The notes beneath the pieces are model-generated. The model made no database searches. It was not told the origin of the DNA and saw only the letters and a program-made list of their open reading frames with translations. This document shows positions 1 to 10,288 of a DNA stretch of 64,000 nt, piece by piece. The stretch is from a candidate division WOR-3 bacterium (GTDB taxonomy: Bacteria > Hydrothermota > Tepidihabitantia > Tepidihabitantales > Tepidihabitantaceae), in the NCBI GenBank assembly GCA_024653355.1, contig JANLFQ010000003.1, positions 166,328 to 230,327 of the forward strand, written 5' to 3'. Every line of letters begins with the position of its first letter. Positions within the stretch are counted from its first letter, which is position 1. A program made the translations under genes and the position numbers.

Positions 1-2
1 TG

Positions 3-2522
3 GTGCTCAATTCAATCCTCGGTTTTGTGCAGGAGTTTCGCGCCGAGAAGGCGCTGCAGGCTTTGAAACGGCTGGCGATGCCTAAGGTCAGGGTGTGCCG
101 TAACGGTGTGGTGGCTGATGCGCCGGCGCAGGATTTAGTGCCCGGTGATATCGTGCTGCTTGAAGCGGGGAGCAACATTCCGGCAGACGGCAGGTTGCTT
201 GAGGCGGTGAACTTACGGGTTCAGGAGGCGGCATTGACCGGCGAATCAGAGCCGGTGGATAAAGAGAGCAAACCGCAGGCGATGGCAGCGCACGGTGCGG
301 TGCCGGATGGGGAACACCGCGCGAAAAATATGGTGTTTATGGGCACGGCGGTGGTTGCGGGTCGGGGTCGGATGGTGGTGACAGAAACGGGGATGAGAAC
401 CGAGTTGGGCAAGATTGCGGATATGCTTCAGACAACGAAGCGGGAGCCAACACCGTTACAGAAACGGCTGGAGCGGATGGCAAGAGAACTGGCGATTGCG
501 GTTTTAGTAATTGTTGCCATCGTGTTTATTTTAGGGGTGTTGAGGGGACAGAACTATCGCGAGATGTTTCTCGTGGCGGTGGCGATGGCGGTAGCAGCGG
601 TGCCCGAAGGGTTGCCGGCGGTTGTTACCATCGGTCTGACGCTGGGTGCGCGGCGCATGCTGGGCCGGAATGCGTTGATTAGAAGGTTGAATGCGGTGGA
701 AACGCTGGGTTCGGTTACGGTAATTTGTTCGGACAAGACCGGCACTTTGACTCAGAATCGGATGACGGTGACGGTGCTGGATGTTGCCGGCGAAAAGTGC
801 GACCTGCAGGTGGTACGGGCAAAGGGTGATAAGGTGGAGGGCTGTCACTATCTTTCTCCGACAATGCTACTTCTGGTTGCCGCGGGTGCGTTGTGTAACG
901 ATGCTCTGATTGCGGTTGATGCCGGGGAGATGAAGGTTTTGGGCGACCCAACTGAAGGGGCATTGGTTCTGGCAGCAATGGAGTTGGGAATGGAACCCAA
1001 CCAGTTGCGGCGGCTTTTACCCCGGGTCGGCGAAATCCCCTTTTCTTCTGAACGAAAGCGGATGAGCACCATCCATCAGTTAAAAATTGAAGGTCCGGTT
1101 GCGGAAAAGGAGCGGGTGGTTTTTGAAATTTTGAAGACCAGGGATGAGGGAGAGCTGGTTCTCTTCACCAAAGGTGCGGTTGATGTGCTGTTAAAGTTGT
1201 GTCGCGGGGTTTATGTCAATGGTGAGGTGGAACCTTTGACCGAAGTCTGGCGGCAACGGATAACTGAAGCCCTGACCAATCTCACCGCCCAGGGAATCCG
1301 GGTACTGGGGAGCGCGTTCCGGATGGTTAAAGAGGTTGAGGTTACCGAGACAGGTGGCATAGGCGAGGGGCTGGAAAGCAATTTAATTTTTATCGGGATG
1401 AGCGGAATGATTGACCCGGCAAGGCCGGAAGTTAAGGATGCGGTTAAGGTGTGCCGGGAAGCCGGTATTAAACCGGTGATGATTACCGGAGACCATCCTT
1501 TGACCGCACTTTTTATTGCCAGTGACATCGGTATTTTGAATCGGGCGGAGCCGAACTGGCAGGAACGCTGTCTTACAGGCGAACAGTTGCGGGAGCTGCC
1601 TTTTGAAAGGTTGAAGTCAATTGTCGAACGGGTCGTGGTTTTTGCCCGGGTTGCGCCCGAGGATAAACTGGCGATTGTCAAGGCGCTGCAGGAGAAGGGC
1701 GAAGTTGTGGCGATGACCGGTGATGGGGTGAATGATGCCCCGGCGTTGAAGAAGGCGGATATCGGTGTGGCGATGGGTATTACGGGAACCGATGTGGCGA
1801 AGGAGGCGGCGGATATGGTGCTCCTCGACGACAACTTTGCGACGATTGTGGCGGCGGTGCGCGAGGGTCGGGCAATCTATGAAAACATCCGCAAGTTTAT
1901 CCGCTATACATTTGCCTCTAACACCGGTGAGATTGTGGCGATGGTTTTTGCACCCTTTTTCGGGATGCCGTTTCCATTGGGTCCGCTGCAAATACTCTGG
2001 GTTAATCTTGTTACCGATGGTTTGCCCGGTCTGGCTTTAGGGGTTGAGCCGCCGGAGCGGGATGTGATGCAGCGGCCGCCCCGACGGTTGAATGAAAGTA
2101 TATTTGCCCACGGTATGGGCTTTAACATCATCTGGTCGGGAATTTTTTTAGGATTGGTTTCACTGGGTGTCGGCTACTGGGCATTCATCAAGGGCAGGGA
2201 GGATTGGCGGACGATGGTGTTCACAATACTTATTATGGGGCAGTTGCTTCACTCTTTGGCGCTAAGGTCGCAGCGCGACTCTTTCTTTAAGATGAAACTG
2301 CTGGGGAATCCAGTGCTGATCGGCACATTTTTGCTCACATTTGGGCTGCAACTTCTGGTGATATACAGTCCAGTTCTGCAACGGGTATTCAGAACTCAGG
2401 CGCTGCCCATTTCCGATTTGATTGTCGCCCTGCTGGCAAGTTCGGTGGTGTTCTTTGCGGTCGAAGTGGAGAAAGCGCTGCGCCGGGTTCTGAACCGAAC
2501 AGCGGCAAAACAAAGGTCGTGA
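3..2522 (+). CDS. P2-type cation-transporting ATPase (Ca2+-ATPase-like), 5' truncated by window edge
   Basis: ATP-driven cation pump of the inner membrane, closest in pattern to SERCA/PacL-like P2 ATPases. Visible parts: the actuator motif TGE at residues 79-81, PEGLPA in the fourth transmembrane helix, the phosphorylation motif DKTGTLT with D244, the hinge motif TGDGVNDAP starting at about 572, and a C-terminal cation-ATPase transmembrane domain. The frame is open to the window edge and lacks the cation-ATPase N-terminal domain and first membrane helices (roughly 80 residues), so the GTG at base 3 is not the true start. Only 4 bases separate its stop from tamA, suggesting co-transcription. 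The ion cannot be fixed from sequence alone; Ca2+ is the best guess. Confidence 0.93.
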   Translation: MLNSILGFVQEFRAEKALQALKRLAMPKVRVCRNGVVADAPAQDLVPGDIVLLEAGSNIPADGRLLEAVNLRVQEAALTGESEPVDKESKPQAMAAHGAVPDGEHRAKNMVFMGTAVVAGRGRMVVTETGMRTELGKIADMLQTTKREPTPLQKRLERMARELAIAVLVIVAIVFILGVLRGQNYREMFLVAVAMAVAAVPEGLPAVVTIGLTLGARRMLGRNALIRRLNAVETLGSVTVICSDKTGTLTQNRMTVTVLDVAGEKCDLQVVRAKGDKVEGCHYLSPTMLLLVAAGALCNDALIAVDAGEMKVLGDPTEGALVLAAMELGMEPNQLRRLLPRVGEIPFSSERKRMSTIHQLKIEGPVAEKERVVFEILKTRDEGELVLFTKGAVDVLLKLCRGVYVNGEVEPLTEVWRQRITEALTNLTAQGIRVLGSAFRMVKEVEVTETGGIGEGLESNLIFIGMSGMIDPARPEVKDAVKVCREAGIKPVMITGDHPLTALFIASDIGILNRAEPNWQERCLTGEQLRELPFERLKSIVERVVVFARVAPEDKLAIVKALQEKGEVVAMTGDGVNDAPALKKADIGVAMGITGTDVAKEAADMVLLDDNFATIVAAVREGRAIYENIRKFIRYTFASNTGEIVAMVFAPFFGMPFPLGPLQILWVNLVTDGLPGLALGVEPPERDVMQRPPRRLNESIFAHGMGFNIIWSGIFLGLVSLGVGYWAFIKGREDWRTMVFTILIMGQLLHSLALRSQRDSFFKMKLLGNPVLIGTFLLTFGLQLLVIYSPVLQRVFRTQALPISDLIVALLASSVVFFAVEVEKALRRVLNRTAAKQRS

Positions 2523-2526
2523 TGCG

Positions 2527-4230
2527 GTGGTTTTTTTAACGGTTATCGTGATTCTGGGACAGGTGGCACCGGGGATGAAGGTTGACATCGTCCGGTTTGC
2601 CGGCAATAAGAGTTTTTCGCACCGGGTGCTGGTCAACATTGTTCAGGTTAAACCCGGTGCATTGGCAATGGAGGCGTTACTGGACGAGGATGCGCGCACC
2701 CTTGAGGCGTTTTATCGTAATGAAGGTTTTTTTGATGTCCAGGTTGAGAAGGGTCTTGGCGTGGTCGCCCAGAAGGTGGTTGCAACATTCTATATTCAAG
2801 AAGGGGTTAGGGCAAAGGTGGCAGATGTGGTTTTTGAGGGAAACAGGGCGTTTACTGCCGAGAGGTTGAAACGGGTCTTGAAGTTTGGTGCCCAAGCACC
2901 CTTTTCTCTTGCTTCGGTCAAGGCGGGTACCCAGAGTCTGCGCAATTTGTATCTGAACACCGGATATCCTTTTGTAACGGTTGAGGACAGCTTTGAGCGC
3001 CGGGATACATTGGTGTTGGTTAGATATCGTGTTGCGGAGGGACCCCGCTGTTATATAAGGGATGTTCGGGTGCGAGGTAACAGGTCGGTACGCACGGCAA
3101 CGATTTTGCAGAGCGTGGAGATAAAGAAAGGCGAGATGTTCTCACGGCGCCGGCTCGAGGAGGCACAACGCCGGGTTTATGCGATGAAGGTTTTTTCCCG
3201 GGTTCTGTTCTATGTGATTCCGGATTCGCTCGCATCGGATAGCGTTGTGGTGCGGTTTGATGTGGTAGAAGGGGCGCAAAAGGGTATCGCCCTTGGCGTT
3301 GGTCTGGAAACGCCGCCCAGTCGGGCGCTCTTTTCGGTTGAATGGGAGCACAACAATGTGATGAATCGCGGGCAGTGGTTGATTGCCGAGGTTGTTTTTA
3401 GCCCGGATTTAAGCAAGAATTACCGGAGCAGTTTTGACCTGACCTGGCGGGTGCCTTATCTGTTTTGGACCCGGGTTGATTTTCAGAGCCATCCCTTCTT
3501 TTACTACGAGCGGTTTGACTCGGCACGGCAGCGTGAGTACGGAATAGAAAATGGTCTGCAAAAGGATATCGCACCTCAGTTGCGGCTCGGTCTGTTCAAT
3601 CGGTTGCGGTTAGTTGCCGATACGAGCCGGGGGATAACCAATTCTCTGGCGCTGAGTTTGATATACGACTCGCGGGACAACTTTTTTGACCCGCAACGCG
3701 GTGTGTATTTCCAGCCCGGTCTTGAAGGCGCGGGTGGTATTTTGCTCGGGGACAATGACTTTGTCCGCGGGGTGGCGGACATCCGTGTCTATCAGTCACT
3801 GGGGCGGGGCTTTGTTTTCGCCGTGCGGGGGTTAGGAGGCAGGGTGATTCCTTATGGCAGGTCAGCCTCGGTACCTTATTACGAAGAGTTTTCGCTGGGC
3901 GGCAAGAACAATCTGCGGGGTTATCCGGACCGGGCTCTGGGACCGGATACGGCGCGCGGTGGCAGGTATGGACCGGTTATTTTGAATGCCAATGTTGAGG
4001 TGCGAAGCCCTTATATCCTGCGCTGGGTTGGGGTTGTTGGTTTTATCGATTGGGGTCAGATTGCCGGTCAGAGGGATTTGAAACTACGGGGATTTGAAGT
4101 TGGCGCCGGTTTTGGTTTACGGCTGCGGACGCCGGTGGGCCCGATTCGGCTTGACTGGGGAAAACGTTTGAAAGGTGCGGCCGCCGGAGATTGGGGCAGA
4201 ATTTATTTCGGGGTGTTGCATGCGTTTTAA
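2527..4230 (+). CDS. tamA: TamA-like Omp85 outer-membrane assembly protein
   Basis: Omp85-superfamily beta-barrel protein that helps insert or translocate proteins at the outer membrane. An N-terminal hydrophobic stretch looks like a signal sequence. Three POTRA-type units follow (about residues 18-75, 90-155 and 170-250, each with an xxGN/xxFxGN core), then a C-terminal 16-strand-type barrel. The lid-loop motif reads GGKNNLRGYPDR, the family's (V/L)RG(F/Y) signature. The length of 567 aa and three POTRA units fit TamA (577 aa in E. coli) better than BamA with five. The following gene is tamB, the usual TamA partner, which supports the call. The GTG start is chosen because an ATG at 2522 hits a stop after five codons. 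It could still serve as the lineage's main BamA-type insertase. Confidence 0.8.
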   Translation: MVFLTVIVILGQVAPGMKVDIVRFAGNKSFSHRVLVNIVQVKPGALAMEALLDEDARTLEAFYRNEGFFDVQVEKGLGVVAQKVVATFYIQEGVRAKVADVVFEGNRAFTAERLKRVLKFGAQAPFSLASVKAGTQSLRNLYLNTGYPFVTVEDSFERRDTLVLVRYRVAEGPRCYIRDVRVRGNRSVRTATILQSVEIKKGEMFSRRRLEEAQRRVYAMKVFSRVLFYVIPDSLASDSVVVRFDVVEGAQKGIALGVGLETPPSRALFSVEWEHNNVMNRGQWLIAEVVFSPDLSKNYRSSFDLTWRVPYLFWTRVDFQSHPFFYYERFDSARQREYGIENGLQKDIAPQLRLGLFNRLRLVADTSRGITNSLALSLIYDSRDNFFDPQRGVYFQPGLEGAGGILLGDNDFVRGVADIRVYQSLGRGFVFAVRGLGGRVIPYGRSASVPYYEEFSLGGKNNLRGYPDRALGPDTARGGRYGPVILNANVEVRSPYILRWVGVVGFIDWGQIAGQRDLKLRGFEVGAGFGLRLRTPVGPIRLDWGKRLKGAAAGDWGRIYFGVLHAF

Positions 4231-7200
4231 GCGGCGTTGGTGGCTCCTGGTGTTCGGATTTGTGATTGGTTTGCTGGTAGTGGTGGTTTTATTCCGGCAG
4301 GAGGTTGGACGGCTGGTGTTGAAAAGGACACTGGCGGCTTTGAGTAAGGGGATTAACGGCGAGATTACTTACGGTAACATCAGCGGTGATATATTTTCTG
4401 CTCCTCAGGTGAGCGATTTAAGGATAGTTTTAAACTCTGATTCAATTCTGATTAAACGGCTCGGGGTACGGTACGACATTCTTTCTTTAATACGGGGTAA
4501 AATTGTCCTGCGCGATGTTCAACTGGATAGCGTGCGGGCTTACTGCTCCGGGGTCAGGACAGAAGTCGGTGCCGGGCAACCAATCAAGAGCTGGAGTTTC
4601 CCCGATATTACGGTCAGGCAACTGGCAGTGAAGGGCGGTGCGGTTTATATCAAAGACGAGAAACGGATTGATTCGTTGCGGATAAATCTCCGCCTTCGGG
4701 CAAGGAAGTCGGTTGCGGTGCTTAACCTTGACTCGGCGCAATTTTTAATGGTTAAGGAAAGTTTGGCACTCCGGCATATCGGTGCCCGGGTGGAGTTGAC
4801 CGGGGATTCATTAAAGATGAGCGAAGTTCAAGCGATGAGCCGGGGTTCAAGGTTTCGCGGTAGTGTGGGGATTGATTTGAGGTCAAGAGAGGTCACGGCT
4901 GAAGTTACCGAGTTGAGTGTCAATCTAACGGAGATTTTGCATATCCCGGGGCGGGTTTGGTTTCAAGGGGAGGCAGAGGTGGGAGAGAAGAGAAAGGTGG
5001 CGGCAGGTCGTTGGGTTGCTGATGGGCTGCTCTGGAGGAGAGTGAACCTGCCAAGGCTGACCGGGGGGTTTAATCTTCAGGAGTCAACATTTCAGTTGAC
5101 GCTTGCCGGTAGTGACCGTGAGATTGGGCGGTTTGCGCTTGATGGGTGGGTTGATTTGCAGCGGTTTGATTTTACCGCCTCAATTCAGGTTGACAGTCTG
5201 GCGGTGTCCCGTTTGGAGCCTACGCTACCCGATTTTCGGTTATCGGCACAGTTTCAGTCGAGCGGTGTGCTGGGTTCTCTAAGTTCCTTACTGGGCTATA
5301 AGCGAGATTCCAGTCTTACCGATTCAATTAACTTGCTGGTGAAGGGCAAAGTGACCGAATTGGGGATTGATACGCTGAATGCGGTTGTTGATTATCGACA
5401 GGGCGGTGTGCAGTTACGAAGTTTGACCCTGAGAGGTCCGGTGGGAAACTTTGACTTCGTCGGTGTGGCGCGTGCCGGGTTGTTGAAGGCGCGGTGTGAT
5501 ATGGAAAATTTTGATTTAAATGTTGCGGGGCGGTTGTTCAATGTTGAACTCACCGGACGTGCGGATGGCGAACTGTCGGCTTTCTGGGAAAAAGATTCCT
5601 GGGGTTTTTCCGGTGTTGTTTATTTTGATGGATTCCGCTGGAGTAAAGTGGAGATTACCAACGGTCTTATCGCGGCGGATGTTAATGGCAGTGGTCCGCT
5701 GCGGGGAAATTTTGTTGACCGAATGGCGGGCAGATTGGCGCTGGGCGGCGAAGGCATCGTCGTAGCAAATCAGGAGTGGAATGCCGGACAGCTGGTATGG
5801 ACCGGACCCGATTTTGAAGTGAGGTTTGATCGGGAGAACGCACGCTGCGGTGCGCTGGGCGAGCTGCATTTTCAAGGGCGCGCGGTGGTTTGTTCTTTGA
5901 ATATGCTGGAGTATGCGACCGAAAAGGAGACGCTTGCCCTTCTTGAACCGTGCCGGCTGGTTTTAAGCGATTCGGTTGTTGACCTGACCGGTGTGAAGTT
6001 TGCGGTTGCCGATGGTGAATTAAATCTGAACGCCAAAATTGTTAAGCAGCGGTCACCCTGGTTTGAAATTGGGTTGCGCCATATCAACATCAGGAAGGTA
6101 CAGCGGTTGCTGGGTATCAATACCGAGTTGTGGGGGGTGTGTGACATTGATGTCGTCGGTGGTGATTCGGTGTTTGTCAAGTTTACCGGGGTTGATTTTG
6201 GGGTGCCGAGCCTTTCTTTGAATCTGAAACATATTCAGGGGAGTTTGGTTGCCGGGCGCGCGGGTTGCCATTTAGCAGGGCTGGAGTTCGTGTGCCGCCA
6301 GGACACCAGTTATATAAAAGGTGATTTTGACTGGAAATTGAGTCCCGGGTTTCGCTTAACAGGTGCCAGGCTGGACTTTGCGCTTGTTGACCCGGGAAAC
6401 TGGATTTTTGAGGTGACCAAGCCTTATGTTGAGGTTACCCAAGGGGTCGTGTTTGGTGCGTTCAAGGTGGAATGGCAGCCGGCGCATCTGGTGCTTTCCG
6501 GAAGGTCAAGGGTGAGCAGGGGTGTTATCAGGGTACCAAGCGTTGCCACCACAGTAGATGGGGTGGAAGCGGAGATTACATTTAATGAGGACCGGCTGGT
6601 CATTGAGAAGTTGAGCGGAAAGAGTGCCCGGGGTACGGTTACTGCTGAGGGGATTGTGGATTTGAGCCCGAGCGGCGAAATCGATTCGGTGGCATTTAAG
6701 ACCCACTTCACCGGCGTATCAGCGGTGCCGATGCCCCAGGTTTATGCCATTGGTAGGGGGGATATCAACATCGTCTGGCATCAGGGCGAAGAACGGGCGT
6801 TTATCTCGGGAAACACGGTGGTGGATGAGGCGCTGGTGGCAATCGGATTTGGTGGTCAGCAGGGTGGTGGCAATGGTGCAGCCGGTGTTGATTATGACAT
6901 TCGGGTCCGCGCGGACCGCGGTGTTTGGCTGCGCAATCGGGAGGCGGACATTGAACTGGCGGTGGATTTGACGGTCCGTCAGGTGGGTGAGGAGGCGGTG
7001 TATATCGGTGAACTTGTTACCCGGCAGGGCAATGTGTACTACCTTGACCACATCCTGCGCGTTACTGAGGGAACGCTGACCTTTGACAATGTGAGCCGAT
7101 TTGACCCAAAACTTGATATCACCGCGGAATTGCCTATTACCCACAACGGTAAAAAGGAACAGCCGGATAAGGTCGTGCTCAGTTTAACCGGAACGCTTTC

Positions 7201-7627
7201 GGAACCATCATTTGTATTTCGTACTGAACCGCCGGTGTGGGACGAAACTCAGATTCTCTCTTATTTGAGTTTGAATGTCACGATGGACGAAATTTCCGCA
7301 ATGGAACAGAAGGAAATTTTGAATAGGCTTTTGTCAGAACGGCTCCTCGGTTATTTCCAGACTCAGGTTGCGAAAAAGGTCAGAGAGTTTGTCAGTCTTG
7401 ACTATCTCGAACTGGAGACCGGTATTCTTTCGGGACAGGGCGCCCGGGTTACGGTGGGAAAATATGTTGGGCGTAATCTCTATGTTTCTTACACCCAGAA
7501 CTTTACCGGTGAATTGAGCCCGGCTTTTTTGATTGAGTACTATCTCAATCGGCGCAACGAACTGATTGCCGAGCGTTCTTCAGATGGCAGGTACTCTTTG
7601 CGCTATCGTTTTAAACTACGTTATTGA
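4220..7627 (+). CDS. tamB: TamB/YtfN-type translocation and assembly module protein (DUF490)
   Basis: Large (1135 aa) inner-membrane-anchored AsmA-like protein that spans the periplasm and works with TamA in outer-membrane protein or lipid transport. The N terminus has a basic cap (RFKRRWW) and one transmembrane helix. The body is repetitive beta-rich sequence. The last ~350 residues match the TamB C-terminal domain, with motifs such as RQGNVYYL, LTFDN and DITAEL, and a final part rich in aromatic beta-strands. The ATG at 4220 is chosen because it overlaps the tamA stop by 11 bases and starts the membrane anchor; an upstream in-frame ATG at 4175 lies inside tamA. It is followed without a gap by priA. 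Confidence 0.85.
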   Translation: MRFKRRWWLLVFGFVIGLLVVVVLFRQEVGRLVLKRTLAALSKGINGEITYGNISGDIFSAPQVSDLRIVLNSDSILIKRLGVRYDILSLIRGKIVLRDVQLDSVRAYCSGVRTEVGAGQPIKSWSFPDITVRQLAVKGGAVYIKDEKRIDSLRINLRLRARKSVAVLNLDSAQFLMVKESLALRHIGARVELTGDSLKMSEVQAMSRGSRFRGSVGIDLRSREVTAEVTELSVNLTEILHIPGRVWFQGEAEVGEKRKVAAGRWVADGLLWRRVNLPRLTGGFNLQESTFQLTLAGSDREIGRFALDGWVDLQRFDFTASIQVDSLAVSRLEPTLPDFRLSAQFQSSGVLGSLSSLLGYKRDSSLTDSINLLVKGKVTELGIDTLNAVVDYRQGGVQLRSLTLRGPVGNFDFVGVARAGLLKARCDMENFDLNVAGRLFNVELTGRADGELSAFWEKDSWGFSGVVYFDGFRWSKVEITNGLIAADVNGSGPLRGNFVDRMAGRLALGGEGIVVANQEWNAGQLVWTGPDFEVRFDRENARCGALGELHFQGRAVVCSLNMLEYATEKETLALLEPCRLVLSDSVVDLTGVKFAVADGELNLNAKIVKQRSPWFEIGLRHINIRKVQRLLGINTELWGVCDIDVVGGDSVFVKFTGVDFGVPSLSLNLKHIQGSLVAGRAGCHLAGLEFVCRQDTSYIKGDFDWKLSPGFRLTGARLDFALVDPGNWIFEVTKPYVEVTQGVVFGAFKVEWQPAHLVLSGRSRVSRGVIRVPSVATTVDGVEAEITFNEDRLVIEKLSGKSARGTVTAEGIVDLSPSGEIDSVAFKTHFTGVSAVPMPQVYAIGRGDINIVWHQGEERAFISGNTVVDEALVAIGFGGQQGGGNGAAGVDYDIRVRADRGVWLRNREADIELAVDLTVRQVGEEAVYIGELVTRQGNVYYLDHILRVTEGTLTFDNVSRFDPKLDITAELPITHNGKKEQPDKVVLSLTGTLSEPSFVFRTEPPVWDETQILSYLSLNVTMDEISAMEQKEILNRLLSERLLGYFQTQVAKKVREFVSLDYLELETGILSGQGARVTVGKYVGRNLYVSYTQNFTGELSPAFLIEYYLNRRNELIAERSSDGRYSLRYRFKLRY

Positions 7628-9453
7628 TGTTTTGTGATATCGTCATTCCCCGGACGCCGCTCAACGAGTTGACCTACGAACTTCCCCGGGATATGGAAGT
7701 TGCACCGGGTGACTGCGTACGGGTACCGTTGCGCGGTAAGCAGGTAACGGCGGTGGTTTTCGGATTGAGAAAAGAGTTGCCCGAGTGCCAGGTGCCGGGC
7801 AAACTACAGCAAATTACTAAAATTCTGGCCCGGGGGATGATTTCAAGCGAACTGCTTTGTTTGGTACGGTGGGTGGCGGACTATTATGTTGCCAGTATGG
7901 GTGAAGTGCTCAGTTTTGTTCTGCCGCGCGGGGTTTTTCCGCAAAAGAGAACCGCTCCGTACCCGCAATCGAGCACCGGGGTTGCTTCGATTTGTTCGGA
8001 TGGTGGTGCTGATGCAGAAGCCGTTGCGAGACAGAATTTTTCGGTGCTGGTTTGTTCCGAGAGCAAAGAGAAGGAGGCGGTGGCGGATTTTTTAAAGCGG
8101 GCACAGCGGTACGGTTCAGTCGTTTTTTTGATGCCCGAGCGGCGGCTGAAGGAGTGGCGCAACTTAGTGCGCGATATATGGGGGGACGGGGTAATTGAGT
8201 ACCACAACAAACTTTCACCGGCAAATCAGCGCAAGGCGTGGTTAAAAGCGGTAGAGGCAGAACAGGTCGTGGTTGTTGGTGTGCGCGGGGCGGTTTGGGC
8301 GCCAGTTAAGAAACTTGCCGGGGTGGTGATACTCGAAGAGCACTTTTCAGGTTACAAGGAGGAACGGCGACCAGGTTGGCATGCCCGGGATGTGGCAATT
8401 GCCCGGGCAAAGTTTGCCGACTGTCCGGTTTTGCTTACTGACCGGACACCAACCCTCGAGACTATTGCCAACATTAAGTCGGGTCGCTTTACCCTTCTGG
8501 CACCGCTGGAGTTACCAATAAACCGGGAACGAATTTTTGTAGTTGATATGCGCTTGCATCGCGGGGAGTTGCTTTCACCGCTCCTGTTAACCGAGTTAAA
8601 AAGGGCAGATGAAAAAAATCGGGTTGCGCTTCTTTTTTTAAACAGAAAAGGTGTAAGCCGGTTTGTGGTTTGCCGGCAGTGCGGTAATGTGTTGCGATGT
8701 TCGCGGTGCGGTGTGCCCGGGGTACTTACCGCCGATTCCCGGCTTACCTGTCGGTACTGCGGAACCGATTGTCCGGCACCCGACAGATGTCCTTCTTGCC
8801 AGGGGGTTGATTTTGAGTACCGGGCGCCCGGTGTTGATATGGTGCAAAGGAAGTTAAAGGAGTATGGGTTTTCTGGTGCCGGAACAAAGATAGTCGTTGG
8901 AACCCGGAAACTGCTGAGTCAGGATTTTCCCGAAAACCTTGGGGTCGTCGGCATTGTCAATCTGGACACCGAATTCGCCCTGCCCGACTTTCGTGCCCGG
9001 GAGCGGGTCTGGCAACTTTTGTGCGATGTTATCAACCGTGTGCAGCGGCAGCGTGCCCGGCTGGTTATTCAAACCTATTGTCCCGAAGAGTCGGTGCTGG
9101 ACTGCTGTTTGCGGGGGGATAGCGCACAGTTTTTCAAAGAGGAGTTACGGCTCCGCAAGGAGGCGGGATTTCCGCCCTACCGCCGATTGGTTTTGCTGAC
9201 AATTAAGGGCGCGGATAGGGAGTTGGTGGGCAAACAGTCCGAACAGTTGCGCCGCATTATTGAGGAGCAGGGCAAAAAGATTCAGCCGCGCCTTGAAATT
9301 CTGGGTCCGGTAACAACGATGAAGGCGGGAAGGTTTAATGCCCGGCTTCTGGTTAAAGTCCCGACCACAATAATGCCGGGCAAGGTTATCCCCAGAATAA
9401 AACTGCAAAACAGCCAGTTACGGATTGAGGTTGACCCGCAGGAAATAGTTTAA
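7627..9453 (+). CDS. priA: PriA-like primosomal protein with degenerate helicase motifs
   Basis: Replication-restart factor that binds stalled forks; here probably a DNA-binding and loader-docking protein, not a helicase. The N-terminal 3'-DNA-binding domain is clear (DIVIPRTPLNELTYELP). Four CxxC pairs that bind two zincs begin at C349. The C-terminal domain is intact around GFPPYRRL. The ATPase core is decayed: no GxTGSGKT Walker A can be found where expected (about residues 130-160), the DEEH box reads LEEH (L236-H239), the SATPS motif reads DRTPT, and QVAGRAGR reads DVINRVQRQR. At 608 aa it is about 120 shorter than E. coli PriA (732). Actinobacterial PriA proteins are known to have lost helicase motifs similarly. 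ATG 7627 shares one base with the tamB stop. Confidence 0.85.
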   Translation: MFCDIVIPRTPLNELTYELPRDMEVAPGDCVRVPLRGKQVTAVVFGLRKELPECQVPGKLQQITKILARGMISSELLCLVRWVADYYVASMGEVLSFVLPRGVFPQKRTAPYPQSSTGVASICSDGGADAEAVARQNFSVLVCSESKEKEAVADFLKRAQRYGSVVFLMPERRLKEWRNLVRDIWGDGVIEYHNKLSPANQRKAWLKAVEAEQVVVVGVRGAVWAPVKKLAGVVILEEHFSGYKEERRPGWHARDVAIARAKFADCPVLLTDRTPTLETIANIKSGRFTLLAPLELPINRERIFVVDMRLHRGELLSPLLLTELKRADEKNRVALLFLNRKGVSRFVVCRQCGNVLRCSRCGVPGVLTADSRLTCRYCGTDCPAPDRCPSCQGVDFEYRAPGVDMVQRKLKEYGFSGAGTKIVVGTRKLLSQDFPENLGVVGIVNLDTEFALPDFRARERVWQLLCDVINRVQRQRARLVIQTYCPEESVLDCCLRGDSAQFFKEELRLRKEAGFPPYRRLVLLTIKGADRELVGKQSEQLRRIIEEQGKKIQPRLEILGPVTTMKAGRFNARLLVKVPTTIMPGKVIPRIKLQNSQLRIEVDPQEIV

Positions 9454-9463
9454 CAGTTGGTAA

Positions 9464-10255
9464 TTAACGGTGCAGATTTCTTTTCAGCCGTAATGCCGGT
9501 GCGGCGTTTAATCCCCGGGATTGGTCAAGAGAAACGGTCGTGTCAATGTACATTGTTGCCCGGATAAACGCCTCCTTTGCACCAATCGAGTCACCGATAA
9601 ACTCGGCGGCAACGCCGAGGTTGTTCAGGATTGCGCCGGCTAAATCGGCAGGGGATGGTGTTAGAGTAGAAAGTGAGCGCTCTGCCAAGCGGTAATAGAA
9701 AAGGGCGCTTTCGGGATAAGAGTAGTACTGGAAGATGTAACCAGTGTTGAATGCCAGCCAGCCGGTGATACAGGATGCGGCGCGCCCGCTAAGGGCGTGT
9801 GTCAGTTCAAGACCTTTTTGAAATTCAACGAGCGCCGATTGAGGTTGCGCAAGTTCATTGTAGGAGAAACCGATATATCCATAAACCACCGCCTGACCTA
9901 TTGAGTCTTTTCTTAACTCTTTTTTCTGCAAGAGTTTTGTTAACCGGGCGATGGCGTCCCGCAACTCACGATTTTCAATCATAGTATCGATTGACACCAG
10001 CTGCCGGTTCAGTTCCGGGGAAAGGAAGGTGCGAACGGTGGTGTCAATGTACACCTTGCCCAGCATTCGGGTGTAAGCGCTGAGGTCTACTTTAGTCAAT
10101 TCGGCTGTTTTTCGTCCGGGCTCACTTTTGGGTGGCTGGGAAAGAATCCGGCTGAGGAACAAAAGGATGACCAGGACAACAACACCGACCGTAACCCAGA
10201 GCCACAGATTGCGCAGCGAGAGCCCGGGGTTTGGCTTTTTGGGCTTTTTCGGCAC
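9464..10255 (-). CDS. Membrane-anchored TPR-like protein, function unknown
   Basis: A 263-residue protein starting with a basic, Pro/Lys-rich cytoplasmic tail, then one transmembrane helix (about residues 16-36, rich in V, L and I). The remaining part lies outside the membrane and looks like tetratricopeptide helices: LVEFQKGLELTHAL, ALFYYRLAERSL and AKEAFIRATMYIDTT have TPR-like A/Y/F spacing. It is transcribed alone, convergent with priA (10 bases between stops). The GTG start lies 5 bases after a good -10 box, so the mRNA is probably leaderless. I cannot assign a role; single-anchor TPR proteins commonly scaffold envelope complexes. Confidence 0.7.
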   Translation of the reverse strand: MPKKPKKPNPGLSLRNLWLWVTVGVVVLVILLFLSRILSQPPKSEPGRKTAELTKVDLSAYTRMLGKVYIDTTVRTFLSPELNRQLVSIDTMIENRELRDAIARLTKLLQKKELRKDSIGQAVVYGYIGFSYNELAQPQSALVEFQKGLELTHALSGRAASCITGWLAFNTGYIFQYYSYPESALFYYRLAERSLSTLTPSPADLAGAILNNLGVAAEFIGDSIGAKEAFIRATMYIDTTVSLDQSRGLNAAPALRLKRNLHR

Positions 10256-10260
10256 GCCGA

Positions 10261-10288
10261 ATTTTAATCTAACTAACTTTTATGTCAA
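10261..10288 (-). promoter_or_regulatory. Promoter of the TPR protein gene
   Basis: Read on the minus strand: -35 TTGACA (10288-10283), 16-bp spacer, -10 TAAAAT (10266-10261). The GTG start follows after 5 bases with no Shine-Dalgarno sequence, so the transcript should begin at or next to the start codon. Confidence 0.65.

Noticed and set aside
1211..1834. 207-codon open frame antisense to the P-type ATPase
   Set aside because: Shadow frame, Ser/Thr/Arg-rich, under strongly conserved ATPase motifs.
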